NCBI RefSeq assembly: GCF_018688335.1
Contig: NZ_CP061316.1
Coordinates: 1,736,001-1,800,000, forward strand
DNA: 64,000 bases
Reading direction: 5' to 3'
From: Polynucleobacter sp. AP-Jannik-300A-C4
Lineage (GTDB): Bacteria; Pseudomonadota; Gammaproteobacteria; Burkholderiales; Burkholderiaceae
The notes beneath the pieces were generated by a model that saw only the letters and a list, made by a program, of their open reading frames with translations, made no database searches and had not been told where the DNA came from. This document shows positions 1-8,657 of this stretch, one piece after another. Numbering within the stretch: the first letter of the stretch is position 1; each line of letters starts with the position of its first letter. A program made the position numbers and the translations under genes.

Positions 1-1177
1 AGAAGCTGGTGTGCCAGTTACCCACAGTCAATCAAGCTTAACTGCCAAGAAGCGTGCAGAGCTCATTGATATTCCAGGTTTTGCAAATACCTTTTTAGTA
101 AACGGCCAAGCGCCTGCCGTTGGCAACATCTTTAAACAAGATCGCCTGGCTAAGACCTTGCGCCAAATTGCCCGCAAAGGAACTGAGGATTATTACCGCG
201 GAGACTTAGCAGAGCTATTAGCTAAAGAACTGACTGAGCTAGGTAGTCCATTAAGACTGAGCGATCTGCATCGTCACCATGCAAAATTAATTGATCCACT
301 GGAGTTAAAACACAGCCTAGGGAATGTCTACAACATGACCCCGCCAACTCAAGGTGTCGTGTCGCTGATGATTTTGGGAATCTTGGATCAACTCAACTTA
401 AAGCGCTTCAAAGTAGACAGTGCCGAGTATGTACATCATTGTGTTGAAGCTACCAAGCAAGCTTTTAAAGTTAGGGATCAATATGTCACTGATCCGGCTT
501 ACATGACAAAGCACGCACAATCTTTCTTAGCGCCCGCTTTCTTAAAAAAACTCGCTAAAAATATTGACCCTGAAAGAGCCTTGCCTTGGGGTCAAGGTAA
601 GGGCCCTGCCGACACGATTTGGATGGGCGTAGTCGATGGTGAAGGCAACTGCGTTTCTTTCATTCAAAGTATCTATCATGAATTTGGCGCAGGAATTGTG
701 TTACCGAAATCCGGCGTCAATTGGCAAAATCGTGGCTGTAGTTTTTCATTGGATCCTAAAACACTGAATCACTTAGAGCCCTATCGCAAGCCGTTCCACA
801 CATTAAATCCAGCCATGGCTTTATTTAAAGACGGACGTTCCATGGTTTATGGAACGATGGGAGGCGATGGACAACCCCAAACACAATGTGCAGTATTTAC
901 GCGCACAGCCACATATGGACTTGATCCTCAAGATGCAATTAGTCGTCCTCGCTGGCTATTGGGACGAACCTGGGGACAAACCAGCGATAGCTTAAAACTC
1001 GAGTCGCGTTTTAACCCTTGGGTTGCTAAAGAGCTCCATGCTCTTGGACATGAAATTGAAATGCTAGATGCTTTTGATGAAACTGTAGGGCATGCAGGCT
1101 GCATTATTCGAGAGCCCTCTGGAACCTTGCGTGGCGGCTGGGACCCACGTAGCGATGGAGCAGTTAGCGCTTATTAG
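1..1177 (+). CDS. gamma-glutamyltransferase family protein (5' end outside window)
   Basis: The reading frame is open from the first bases of the window, so the N-terminal part of the protein is missing. The remaining ~390 residues match the second half of gamma-glutamyltransferases, which are Ntn-hydrolases that cleave themselves before a threonine and then transfer or hydrolyse gamma-glutamyl groups such as glutathione. The nucleophile threonine appears kept (codon 614-616, followed by IWMGVVDGEGN), but the usual TTH(Y/F)S context around it is altered. The conserved FGAGIVLPKSG-like stretch and a late GTMGGDGQPQ motif are present. A divergent member acting on another gamma-glutamyl or acyl compound is possible. 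It converges with and overlaps the next gene by 14 bases. Confidence 0.85.
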   Translation, partial: EAGVPVTHSQSSLTAKKRAELIDIPGFANTFLVNGQAPAVGNIFKQDRLAKTLRQIARKGTEDYYRGDLAELLAKELTELGSPLRLSDLHRHHAKLIDPLELKHSLGNVYNMTPPTQGVVSLMILGILDQLNLKRFKVDSAEYVHHCVEATKQAFKVRDQYVTDPAYMTKHAQSFLAPAFLKKLAKNIDPERALPWGQGKGPADTIWMGVVDGEGNCVSFIQSIYHEFGAGIVLPKSGVNWQNRGCSFSLDPKTLNHLEPYRKPFHTLNPAMALFKDGRSMVYGTMGGDGQPQTQCAVFTRTATYGLDPQDAISRPRWLLGRTWGQTSDSLKLESRFNPWVAKELHALGHEIEMLDAFDETVGHAGCIIREPSGTLRGGWDPRSDGAVSAY

Positions 1178-1793
1178 TAATAAATAATTTGGGTACGCGT
1201 AGATCCCAATGAATGGCAGCTACGCGTAATCCAAATATGGCGAGCATGCAAACAACCGAAGCTTCTAGCGTGTATTGCGGCAAATAATTCAGCGCTAATA
1301 CATAGAGGGTGCATCCAATAGTCACAGGGATAGCATATAACTCATGGGACATGAGTAAAGTTTTTCTACCCGCCAAGATATCTCGCAATAGTCCACCGCC
1401 AATAGCAGTAACCACACCCAAAATGACAGGGGCTACTGGTAAACCGAATCCTAGATTCCAGACCTTATCCGCTCCTTGAATCCCAAATAAAGCCGCGCCT
1501 AGACCATCTATGTAAAGCATCGTCCGATAGATCTGCGGTTGAGTAAAAAACGATTCCGCCACAAACGTCAACACACAAGCACCAAGAGCAACCCAGATAT
1601 AAATTTGCGAAATTGACCAAAAAGCTGGGACATCCAAAATCATGTCACGAATCGTACCGCCACCAATTGCTGTAATCACGCCCAAAACTAAAACGCCAAA
1701 TAAATCGACGCCACGATCGGAAATTGCTAGAACCCCTGTAACAGCAAAGGCGACTGTGGCGATCATGCCAATCCAGAAATTAATTTGATCCAT
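1164..1793 (-). CDS. UPF0126 / TRIC-type cation channel membrane protein
   Basis: A 209-residue integral membrane protein with about seven hydrophobic segments arranged as two related halves. Each half carries the family hallmark GGGxxRD (residues 44-50 GGGTIRD and 132-138 GGGLLRD). This is the YadS/YicG (UPF0126) family. Bacterial relatives form trimeric potassium or cation channels related to animal TRIC channels; the physiological role in bacteria is little known. I chose the ATG at 1793 because the protein then starts just before the first membrane helix. An upstream start at 1862 would add 23 residues unlike the family. The 3' end overlaps the gamma-glutamyltransferase gene tail to tail. 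Confidence 0.85.
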   Translation of the reverse strand: MDQINFWIGMIATVAFAVTGVLAISDRGVDLFGVLVLGVITAIGGGTIRDMILDVPAFWSISQIYIWVALGACVLTFVAESFFTQPQIYRTMLYIDGLGAALFGIQGADKVWNLGFGLPVAPVILGVVTAIGGGLLRDILAGRKTLLMSHELYAIPVTIGCTLYVLALNYLPQYTLEASVVCMLAIFGLRVAAIHWDLRVPKLFITNKR

Positions 1794-1873
1794 GACATTA
1801 AGTCTAAAGCACTCGAGTGAGACGAGCAATGAAGTCCTGAATATACTGAGACTTACGATCACAGGAAATTCTT

Positions 1874-2554
1874 ATGAAAACCCAACTTTATAGTTTTTGG
1901 CGTAGCTCAGCAGCTTTTAGAGTGCGCATTGCCCTCAATTTAAAAGGGGTCGATCATCAAATCATTCCAATTCATCTTCTCAAGAATGGTGGCGAACACA
2001 CTAGCGCTGAATACACCGCTAAAAATCCTACTCGCCTAGTGCCTCTTTTAATTGAAGGTGATCATGCCATTCATCAATCGCTAGCAATCATTGAGTATCT
2101 TGAAGAAACGCATCCCAACCCGCCACTACTCCCTAAGCATTTAATCGATCGGGCTTGGGTGCGCGCTTTAGCAATGGATATCGCTATCGATGTTCATCCT
2201 ATTGGCAATTTGAGAGTACTGCGCTACTTAATGAAAAACTTAGGTGTTAGCGCTGAGAACAAAGATATCTGGAGTCGGCATTGGATGATGCTGGGTTTAG
2301 AGAACCTGGAGAAACAATTAAGTTCAGATTCTAGAGTAGGTCGCTTTTCTTTTGGAGATCAACCGGGCTTGATTGATGCTTGCCTTGTCCCGCAAATCTT
2401 TAATGCGCTCAGTGCTAAGTTGGATATGAAAACCTACCCCACACTTATGAAGATATTTGATGAATGTATGACCCTACCGGCTTTCATTGATGCAGCCTGG
2501 GAAAAACAAATTGATGCGGAGGGATTAAACCCCTCTATTCCACCAAAGGAATAG
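1874..2554 (+). CDS. maiA: maleylacetoacetate isomerase, zeta-class glutathione transferase
   Basis: A 226-residue protein with an N-terminal thioredoxin-like domain and a C-terminal helical domain. It would use glutathione to isomerise maleylacetoacetate to fumarylacetoacetate in tyrosine/homogentisate breakdown, or maleylpyruvate in gentisate breakdown. The zeta-class motif near the start reads RSSAAFRVRIAL, so the two active-site serines (11 and 12) are present while the cysteine found in the classical SSCS version is alanine. No other genes of tyrosine or gentisate catabolism are nearby, so the substrate cannot be fixed from context. Its 3' end overlaps the convergent permease gene by 30 bases. 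Confidence 0.88.
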   Translation: MKTQLYSFWRSSAAFRVRIALNLKGVDHQIIPIHLLKNGGEHTSAEYTAKNPTRLVPLLIEGDHAIHQSLAIIEYLEETHPNPPLLPKHLIDRAWVRALAMDIAIDVHPIGNLRVLRYLMKNLGVSAENKDIWSRHWMMLGLENLEKQLSSDSRVGRFSFGDQPGLIDACLVPQIFNALSAKLDMKTYPTLMKIFDECMTLPAFIDAAWEKQIDAEGLNPSIPPKE

Positions 2555-3454
2555 CGAGAGGGTCAGTAGTGATCCAACAGTAGTAACAAGCACTACACGA
2601 GAAATCACTCTGCCATCTGCCATGTAGTACTGAGCCAGCATGTATGGTCCTGTGCCAGTTGGCATGGCCGCTAAGATCACCGCAGCATTGACCCATAGCG
2701 TAGGCAATTCCAAAAGAGGGCCAGCAATTAACCAGGCAATGATTGGCTGAATAATCAGCTTGCCAAAGCTAATACCCCAAACTTTGCTCGAAGCATTTTC
2801 ATCTTTACGAATTAGAAATAATCCGATTGATACCAATGCGCAAGGAGTTGCTGCTGCCGCCAAAAATGAAAGCACTTGCGCCAATGGATCGTAAATCACC
2901 CAACCAGAAGCAGCCCATGCTAGACCTAATACAGGTGATACCAAGAGCGGATTAGAGGCTAAAGATTTCAGCACACTAAAAACTATTTCATGGGACTTTT
3001 TATGCGACAACATGTCGATCTCAATCAGAATCGTCGCCAATGCAAACAGAATAAACACCAGGAAAGTAGCAATGATGGCGGGGGCTAGACCATCTTGACC
3101 AAGCGCTAGTAGACATAACGGAATACCCATGTAACCAGTATTCGAATAAGAGGCACTCAAACCAGCAAAGCTTGCTGCTGCCAAGTCGCGCCCTTGATAC
3201 CAATAGAAGCTGAGTGCGAGAACAAAAACAATCAAGGCGCTAATTAAAAAGGCAGCAATAAATCCAGGCTGCCAGAGCCTCTCCCAGCCACTATTCGCTG
3301 CGAAGTTAAAGAGCTGCGCGGGTAACGCAAGCCAGATAACAAATCGATTGAGCTCAATAGATGCATTGGCGCCCAACTTACCACTTTTGCCACTTAAGTA
3401 GCCCAATGAGATGAGTGCAAATACGGGGAAGAGAACGTTAAATACGTAGATCAC
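2525..3454 (-). CDS. AEC-family (auxin efflux carrier-like) permease
   Basis: A 309-residue inner-membrane protein with about ten hydrophobic segments in two halves of five, the arrangement of the AEC/bile-acid:Na+ symporter fold. Members include MdcF (malonate) and YfdV-type carriers of small organic anions. There is a charged connector in the middle (around DMLSHKKSHE) and glycine- and proline-rich broken helices such as MPTGTGPYMLAQ in the second half, as expected. It starts 15 bases downstream of the end of the carbonic-anhydrase-like gene and is probably co-transcribed with it. The substrate cannot be told from sequence. Confidence 0.82.
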   Translation of the reverse strand: MIYVFNVLFPVFALISLGYLSGKSGKLGANASIELNRFVIWLALPAQLFNFAANSGWERLWQPGFIAAFLISALIVFVLALSFYWYQGRDLAAASFAGLSASYSNTGYMGIPLCLLALGQDGLAPAIIATFLVFILFALATILIEIDMLSHKKSHEIVFSVLKSLASNPLLVSPVLGLAWAASGWVIYDPLAQVLSFLAAAATPCALVSIGLFLIRKDENASSKVWGISFGKLIIQPIIAWLIAGPLLELPTLWVNAAVILAAMPTGTGPYMLAQYYMADGRVISRVVLVTTVGSLLTLSLFLWWNRGV

Positions 3455-3468
3455 GGGAAAAGTCTTAA

Positions 3469-3993
3469 TTACGCAATCTTGCGTAGTGTCGCTTGATAAC
3501 GCAGAGCATTTTGTACATAGCGTCCTGCGATATCGTTAATGCCTGCAATTTGCTCTGGACTGAGTGACTTCACCACTTTTGCGGGCGTGCCCAAAATCAT
3601 CGAACCATCTGGAAACTCTTTTCCCTCGGTGATTAAAGCGCCTGCACCCACAAGACAGTTCTTACCAATTTTGGCGCCATTCAAAATAACTGCGCCAATA
3701 CCAATCAAACTGCCGTCACCAATCTGACAACCATGCAGCATCACTTTGTGACCAACAGTCACGTGTTTGCCAATGACTAAGGGATAGCCTGGGTCAGTAT
3801 GCAAGACAGAAGCATCCTGCACATTACTACCCTCACCAATCTGAATATGGTCGTTGTCCCCGCGTACCACTACCTGAGGCCAAACGCTCGCATTTTTTTG
3901 GAGCTCAACCATGCCGATTACTTCAGCGCTCTCGGCAACCCAAGCCCCCTCAGCTAACTGGGGGGCATTTCCGTCTAGTTCAAATATAGCCAT
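3469..3993 (-). CDS. gamma-carbonic anhydrase family protein (hexapeptide-repeat)
   Basis: A 174-residue left-handed beta-helix protein made of hexapeptide repeats of the [LIV]GxxxxI type. It belongs to the gamma-carbonic anhydrase-like group (YrdA/PaaY/CaiE). Three histidines that would bind the metal at the trimer interface are visible at about residues 65, 82 and 87 (HTDPG and GHKVMLHG). The RGD at 44-46 matches the conserved arginine/aspartate of the family. Whether such proteins hydrate CO2 or act on an acyl or thioester substrate varies between members. It is likely the first gene of a two-gene unit with the downstream AEC permease. Confidence 0.87.
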   Translation of the reverse strand: MAIFELDGNAPQLAEGAWVAESAEVIGMVELQKNASVWPQVVVRGDNDHIQIGEGSNVQDASVLHTDPGYPLVIGKHVTVGHKVMLHGCQIGDGSLIGIGAVILNGAKIGKNCLVGAGALITEGKEFPDGSMILGTPAKVVKSLSPEQIAGINDIAGRYVQNALRYQATLRKIA

Positions 3994-4028
3994 GACCCAT
4001 TATAGGTAATGGCTATATTTATGAAAGC

Positions 4029-5231
4029 CTACCAGTTAGGCTCTCGATCCGGCGTAGAAGAAATACGATGAATACTCAAATCAGCACCGTCATATTCTTC
4101 TTCATGTGACATACGGATACCCAAGAATGCTTTCAAGAGGCCGTAAACCACAATACCCCCTACCAAAGCAATTGCCACACCCAGGAAGCTACCAATGAAC
4201 TGTCCTAAGAAGCTAACGCCACCCATCCCACCAAGCGCCTTACTTCCAAAAATACCAGCCGCTAAACCGCCCCACAAACCACACAAACCGTGTAATGGCC
4301 AAACGCCCAATACATCGTCAATCTTCCAGCGGTTTTGCACCAAGGTAAACATATAGACAAATAGACCGCCAGCAATTAAGCCCACGACTAATGCGCCCAA
4401 TGGATGCATTAAGTCTGATCCAGCGCAGACTGCTACTAAACCAGCTAGGGGGCCGTTGTAGGTAAAGCCAGGATCATTACGACCAATCACCCATGCAGCC
4501 AAAGTACCGCCAACCATTGCCATCAAAGAGTTCATCGCTACCAAGCCGCTGACCTTATCAATGGTCTGCGCACTCATCACGTTAAAGCCAAACCAACCTA
4601 CCGCCAAAATCCAAGCGCCCAAAGCCAAGAAAGGAATGCTTGAGGGTGGGTGTGCAGCAATATGACCTTCTTTGGTGTAACGTCCACGACGCGCACCCAG
4701 CAAAATAATTGCCGGCAACGCAATCCATCCTCCTACTGCATGGACCACGATAGAGCCCGCAAAGTCATGGAACTCTTCGCCAGTCAACCCCTTAATCCAA
4801 GCCTGAATGCCGTAATGCTGATTCCATGCAATGCCCTCAAAGAATGGATAGACAAAGCCTACCAAGAGAAAGGTTGCAATTAATTGCGGATTAAATTTCG
4901 CCCGCTCTGCAATACCACCAGAAATAATGGCTGGAATTGCAGCAGCAAAGGTCAATAAGAAAAAGAATTTAACTAACTCATAGCCATTTTTCTCGGCTAA
5001 TAATTCTGCCCCTGAGAAAAAGTTCACGCCATAAGCGATGCTGTAACCAATAAAGAAATAAGCGATGGTCGAAACAGCAAAGTCGACCAAGATTTTGACT
5101 AAAGCATTGACTTGGTTCTTTTTGCGAACTGTACCGAGCTCTAAAAAAGCAAACCCCGCGTGCATTGCCAAAACCATAATGGCGCCGAGCAATATAAATA
5201 GGACATCACTGCCTGATTTCAAGACTTCCAT
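4029..5231 (-). CDS. amtB: ammonium transporter (Amt family)
   Basis: A 400-residue, 11-helix ammonium channel of the inner membrane. The twin pore histidines are visible at H164 (in DFAGSIVVHAVGG) and H314 (in WPLHGLCG), and the conserved aspartate of the recruitment site at D156. Unlike many proteobacterial AmtB proteins it has no cleavable signal sequence ahead of helix one and only a short acidic C-terminal tail. No glnK/PII gene is adjacent, although amtB is usually paired with it. An NtrC-like dyad lies upstream (5295-5315), which suggests nitrogen control. Confidence 0.93.
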   Translation of the reverse strand: MEVLKSGSDVLFILLGAIMVLAMHAGFAFLELGTVRKKNQVNALVKILVDFAVSTIAYFFIGYSIAYGVNFFSGAELLAEKNGYELVKFFFLLTFAAAIPAIISGGIAERAKFNPQLIATFLLVGFVYPFFEGIAWNQHYGIQAWIKGLTGEEFHDFAGSIVVHAVGGWIALPAIILLGARRGRYTKEGHIAAHPPSSIPFLALGAWILAVGWFGFNVMSAQTIDKVSGLVAMNSLMAMVGGTLAAWVIGRNDPGFTYNGPLAGLVAVCAGSDLMHPLGALVVGLIAGGLFVYMFTLVQNRWKIDDVLGVWPLHGLCGLWGGLAAGIFGSKALGGMGGVSFLGQFIGSFLGVAIALVGGIVVYGLLKAFLGIRMSHEEEYDGADLSIHRISSTPDREPNW

Positions 5232-5294
5232 TGAAGTACCTCCCTGATATTTTGTGCATCATTATGGGGAATATATAGGGCACATTTTTCTGGA

Positions 5295-5315
5295 ATTGCA
5301 CTCATTTAGTGCAAT
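5295..5315. promoter_or_regulatory. NtrC-like inverted repeat upstream of amt
   Basis: A perfect inverted repeat, ATTGCACT-N5-AGTGCAAT, lies 64 bases upstream of the amt start codon and 55 bases upstream of the Rap1a-like gene on the other strand. The core TGCACT-N5-AGTGCA closely resembles the known NtrC enhancer site (TGCACY-N5-RGTGCA). I could not find a convincing sigma-54 promoter (GG-N10-GC) between it and amt, so the regulator assignment is inference. Confidence 0.5.
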
Positions 5316-5369
5316 TTATGCGTAGCAATATGGTTTATGATCAAAATATATACACCCGAGGGAGAACCC

Positions 5370-5732
5370 ATGAAAAAAGTTTTATCAATTTTGGCTATTT
5401 TGGCTGCTTTTTCTGGCTTGGCACAAGCACAGGAAAAAATTCCTGTTCTGAGTACGCAAGAACTGGCAAAGGTCTGCAAATTACCAGCCAGCCCAGAATC
5501 CCGTAGCTTTTGCATTGGTTACACAACAGCTATTTATGACACTTACTTAGCAACACGTCACCCACAACGTGCCAAGCCTTACATTTGCGTTAAGCAACCA
5601 GCTCCAGCCCGTGATGAGGTTATTGGTGAGTTTGTAAAATTTGCTGATGCTAACCAACAGGCTGCAGACAAACCGGCAGCTGGCGTTTTCTTGGGCTTCT
5701 TGGCATCACGCTTTCCTTGCGCCAAAAAATAA
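5370..5732 (+). CDS. Rap1a/Tai-like exported protein
   Basis: A 120-residue protein with a Sec signal peptide (MKKVL... to about AQAQ) and a mature part with three cysteines (VCKLP, SFCIGY, PYICV) plus one near the C-terminus (FPCAKK). The spacing FCxGYxxxxYDTYL and the C-terminal FLxxRFPC match the Rap1a/Tai fold. That fold is known from immunity proteins that guard against type VI secretion amidases, and also from many orphan periplasmic proteins. The start at 5370 follows a strong Shine-Dalgarno (GAGGGAG); an upstream in-frame ATG at 5337 would block the signal peptide. No effector or secretion gene is nearby, so an immunity role is not supported. Confidence 0.7.
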   Translation: MKKVLSILAILAAFSGLAQAQEKIPVLSTQELAKVCKLPASPESRSFCIGYTTAIYDTYLATRHPQRAKPYICVKQPAPARDEVIGEFVKFADANQQAADKPAAGVFLGFLASRFPCAKK

Positions 5733-5780
5733 TCCAAGCTACTCAGCATATTTAATCTATAGACATAAGGAACAGTTGAT

Positions 5781-6068
5781 ATGAAAAAAATTATCGCTAT
5801 TACTGCTGCAACCCTAGCAATCGCAGGTTGCTCAAATATGAGCAACACAGAACAACGTACCTTATCTGGCGCTAGTATCGGCGCAGCTGCAGGTGCAGTT
5901 GGTACAGCTATTTTTCACGGCAACCCAATTTGGGGTGCAGTTGGTGGCGCTGCAGTTGGTGCAGCATCTGGCTATGTATACGATGCCTACAAAAAAGAGC
6001 AAGCATCTGAATACAACTCTGGTTACAACGCTGGCAAAAATAATCAACCGGCTAAAGCACCAAACTAA
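5781..6068 (+). CDS. small glycine-zipper lipoprotein
   Basis: A 95-residue precursor with a lipoprotein signal peptide ending in the lipobox IAGC (lipidated Cys17). The mature part is mostly a glycine-zipper double helix (repeats of the GAxxGAAxGAVG and GAVGGAAVGAASG type), which inserts into or packs on membranes in the SlyB/OsmB/YMGG-like families. The tail is polar and asparagine-rich. It follows the Rap1a-like gene by 48 bases on the same strand and ends at a strong terminator, so the two may be co-transcribed. The specific function is unknown; an envelope-stress or structural role would be typical. Confidence 0.8.
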   Translation: MKKIIAITAATLAIAGCSNMSNTEQRTLSGASIGAAAGAVGTAIFHGNPIWGAVGGAAVGAASGYVYDAYKKEQASEYNSGYNAGKNNQPAKAPN

Positions 6069-6115
6069 TCCGACATCATTCGTATTGGTAGTGCTGTAGA
6101 TTTAGAGTGGTTAAT

Positions 6116-6156
6116 AAAAAACCCGACTTGTTATTCGCAAGTCGGGTTTTTCTTTT
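6116..6156. terminator. bidirectional intrinsic terminator
   Basis: A perfect 10-bp stem (ACCCGACTTG / CAAGTCGGGT) with a 7-base loop is followed on the plus strand by a long T run and preceded by A's that give a T run on the minus strand. It sits between the glycine-zipper lipoprotein gene and the convergent htpG gene and can end both transcripts. Confidence 0.9.
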
Positions 6157-6174
6157 AAAGCCTCAGTTACAGAC

Positions 6175-8076
6175 TTAACTTAACAGCAATTGATTAATCC
6201 GTTTTACATAAGCAGCAGGATCATTTAATTGACCACCTTCTGCCAAGAGCGCTTGATCAAACAAGACCTGCGTCCACTCATCAAAATGTTGGTCATCTGA
6301 TTTCAACTTGAGGAGCAAAGGATGCTCAGGATTGATTTCGAGAATAGGTTTTGTATCTGGCGCTTGCTGGCCTGCAGCCTTGAGCATCCGTAATAAATTA
6401 CCGGAGAGCTCATTCTCATCAGAAACTAAACATGCTGGAGAGTCAGTCAAGCGGAAAGTGACACGCACATCCTTGACCTTGTCTTCCAAGGCAGCTTTCA
6501 TTCGATCGAGCAAGTCCTTGAAATTCTTTTCAGTTTCTTCATGCTCTTTCTTTTCATTCTCATCACTAAGATTACCCAGATCAAGTCCGCCCTTAGCCAC
6601 TGAAGTCATTTGCTTGCTATCAAACTCTGTAAAGAAAGAAAGCATCCATTCATCCACACGGTCAGAAAGCAGCAAAACTTCAACGCCCTTCTTGCGGAAG
6701 ATTTCTAAGTGGGGGCTGTTCTTGGCAGCGTTAAATGAATCGCCAGTGACGTAATAAATTTTGTCCTGACCTTCTTTCATTCTGGATATGTAGTCTGCTA
6801 ATGAAACTGTTTGATCAACTGAGTCAGAGTGCGTGCTTGCAAAACGTAAGAGTTTCAAAATACGCTCTTGGTTCACTTGATCTTCGCCAACACCCTCTTT
6901 CAGCACTTGTCCAAACTGCGCCCAGAAAGTGCGGTACTTTTCTTTTTTGGCCTCATCATCGCTATTAGCTAGCTCTTCCAGCATGCTCAGCACACGCTTA
7001 GTTGAACTCTCCCGAATAACCTTCACATCACGCGACTCTTGCAGAATTTCACGAGAGACATTCAATGGCAAATCTGTTGAGTCAATCACACCAGTGACAA
7101 AACGTAGATACATAGGCATCAGTTGCTCAGCATCATCCATGATGAATACTCGCTTTACATACAACTTGATCCCACCACGTTTATTTCGATCCCATAAATC
7201 AAATGGCGCTCGCGCTGGAACATATAACAGTTGTGTAAATTCGCTGCGACCCTCTACCCGATTTAATGAATAGCAGAGTGGGTTTTCATAATCATGGGAT
7301 AGATGCTTGTAGAACTCGTTGTACTGCTCTTCGGTAATTTCTGATTTGGAGCGCGCCCATAAAGCACTGGACTGATTAATACTCTCAAGCTCATCCTTGA
7401 TTACCTGCTCTTTTTTATCTGCATCCCACTCTTCTTTATTCATCTGAATAGGTAGCGAGATGTGATCGGAATATTTGCGAATAATTGACTTCAGCTTATG
7501 TGTAGAAAGGAAGTCATCTTCGCCTTCGCGCAAATGCATTGTGATGGATGTGCCACGTTGTGGGCGATCGATACTTTCTACAGTGAATTCACCGGAGCCA
7601 TCAGACTCCCAACGCACACCGTCAGCTGCTGGTAAACCAGCTCGACGAGTTTCTACAGTAATGCGATCAGCAACAATAAATGCTGAATAAAAACCAACAC
7701 CAAACTGACCAATCAAGGCTGCATCTTTTTGCTGATCACCGGAGAGTTTTGAGAAAAACTCTTTTGTTCCGGAACGAGCGATCGTTCCTAGATTGGCAAT
7801 CACCTCATCTCGACTCATGCCAATACCATTATCAGAAATGGTGACGGTTCTAGCCGCCTTATCAAAACTGACCTTAATCTTTAAATCAGGGTCATCACCA
7901 TACCAATCTGGATGCTCAATCCCCTCAAAGCGGAGCTTGTCTGAAGCATCAGACGCATTAGAAATTAACTCACGAAGAAAAATTTCCTTATTGGAGTACA
8001 AGGAATGAATCATCAACTGCAATAATTGCTTTACTTCGGCCTGAAAGCCCAAAGTCTCTTTACTAGCAACAGTCAT
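6175..8076 (-). CDS. htpG: molecular chaperone HtpG (Hsp90)
   Basis: A 633-residue cytosolic Hsp90, close to the usual bacterial length. The N-terminal GHKL ATPase domain shows the expected signatures: [15 protein letters not shown] with the Mg-binding asparagine, DNGIGM, and the lid glycines [11 protein letters not shown]. The middle domain contains the catalytic-loop arginine region (NVSREILQ) and the C-terminal dimerisation domain follows. The eukaryotic MEEVD tail is absent, as in bacteria. A sigma-32 heat-shock promoter lies directly upstream (8120-8147), so it should be strongly heat induced. It forms a single-gene unit ended by the bidirectional terminator. Confidence 0.98.
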   Translation of the reverse strand: MTVASKETLGFQAEVKQLLQLMIHSLYSNKEIFLRELISNASDASDKLRFEGIEHPDWYGDDPDLKIKVSFDKAARTVTISDNGIGMSRDEVIANLGTIARSGTKEFFSKLSGDQQKDAALIGQFGVGFYSAFIVADRITVETRRAGLPAADGVRWESDGSGEFTVESIDRPQRGTSITMHLREGEDDFLSTHKLKSIIRKYSDHISLPIQMNKEEWDADKKEQVIKDELESINQSSALWARSKSEITEEQYNEFYKHLSHDYENPLCYSLNRVEGRSEFTQLLYVPARAPFDLWDRNKRGGIKLYVKRVFIMDDAEQLMPMYLRFVTGVIDSTDLPLNVSREILQESRDVKVIRESSTKRVLSMLEELANSDDEAKKEKYRTFWAQFGQVLKEGVGEDQVNQERILKLLRFASTHSDSVDQTVSLADYISRMKEGQDKIYYVTGDSFNAAKNSPHLEIFRKKGVEVLLLSDRVDEWMLSFFTEFDSKQMTSVAKGGLDLGNLSDENEKKEHEETEKNFKDLLDRMKAALEDKVKDVRVTFRLTDSPACLVSDENELSGNLLRMLKAAGQQAPDTKPILEINPEHPLLLKLKSDDQHFDEWTQVLFDQALLAEGGQLNDPAAYVKRINQLLLS

Positions 8077-8119
8077 GTAGCTACCCCCTTAATGAATACC
8101 AATCAACTAGATTGACCCT

Positions 8120-8147
8120 AGATGGGGTCAAAATCCAGCATTTCAAG
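8120..8147 (-). promoter_or_regulatory. sigma-32 heat-shock promoter of htpG
   Basis: On the minus strand the sequence reads CTTGAAA, 13 bases, then CCCCATCT. This matches the sigma-32 (RpoH) consensus -35 CTTGAAA and -10 CCCCATnT at the expected spacing. The -10 end is 43 bases before the htpG ATG. An inverted repeat, TTGACCC-N6-GGGTCAA (8112-8131), overlaps the -10 element and the predicted start site. Confidence 0.92.
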
Positions 8148-8164
8148 GCTCAAAATGGGGTGGA

Positions 8165-8575
8165 CTAGGCGGAATGGGGTTTTGGGTGCTTTTCAGCCAC
8201 AGTAAGTCCCGCCTTTTTCCAGGCGCTAAAACCGCCCTCTAAGTGGCAAACACGGGGAACTCCCATTTTTTGAAGAGTTTCGGTGGCCAAGGAGGACCTC
8301 CAAGCCGAGGCGCAATAAAGCACTAAACGCTTACCCTCACCAAAAATCGGCTTGAAATAGGGACTTTTAGGGTCCACCCAAAACTCCAGCATCCCCCGAG
8401 GAGCATGAAAAGCACCGGGAATCATGCCTTCTCGCTCTAATTCCCGAACATCCCGAATGTCGACAAAAACAGTATTTTCATCATCAAGCAGGGTTTTGGC
8501 CTGATCCAAGGGCACCGTTTCAATCTGAGCCATCGCATTGGCGATTAAATCCTCATAACCCAGAATTAAACTCAT
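8165..8575 (-). CDS. single-domain rhodanese-like sulfurtransferase
   Basis: A 136-residue protein with one rhodanese domain. The active-site loop is CASAWRS with the catalytic cysteine at residue 88, which would carry a persulfide. CDC25-like or inactive relatives lack this residue, so catalysis is plausible. The N-terminal ~20 residues form a short lead-in helix; VFVDIRDVRE and a GGFSAWKKAGL-type C-terminal motif are both family hallmarks. It lies just upstream of the htpG promoter on the same strand but has no visible tie to it. The physiological sulfur acceptor is unknown. Confidence 0.88.
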   Translation of the reverse strand: MSLILGYEDLIANAMAQIETVPLDQAKTLLDDENTVFVDIRDVRELEREGMIPGAFHAPRGMLEFWVDPKSPYFKPIFGEGKRLVLYCASAWRSSLATETLQKMGVPRVCHLEGGFSAWKKAGLTVAEKHPKPHSA

Positions 8576-8657
8576 ATTTACCCCTGTATAGATAGTGATT
8601 AATGGCAGTCAAACAAAAATCGAATTAGTTAAAACTACAGTCTGATAATATCTTCCC

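Noticed and set aside
1794..1862. Upstream extension of the UPF0126 gene
   Set aside because: The added 23 residues are unlike the family and push the first membrane helix away from the N-terminus.
4650..4883. 77-codon plus-strand frame inside amt
   Set aside because: Antisense to conserved transporter residues and without a start signal.
5232..5295. Sigma-54 promoter for amt
   Set aside because: No GG-N10-GC pair with TGGCAC/TTGC-like context is present between the NtrC-like dyad and the start codon.
5862..6099. Overlapping open frames over the glycine-zipper gene
   Set aside because: Repetitive Gly/Ala codons open other frames by chance; the lipoprotein frame has the lipobox and start signal.
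6308..8008. Plus-strand open frames antisense to htpG
   Set aside because: They are codon-bias shadows of htpG with no ribosome site, no domain and no conserved motif.
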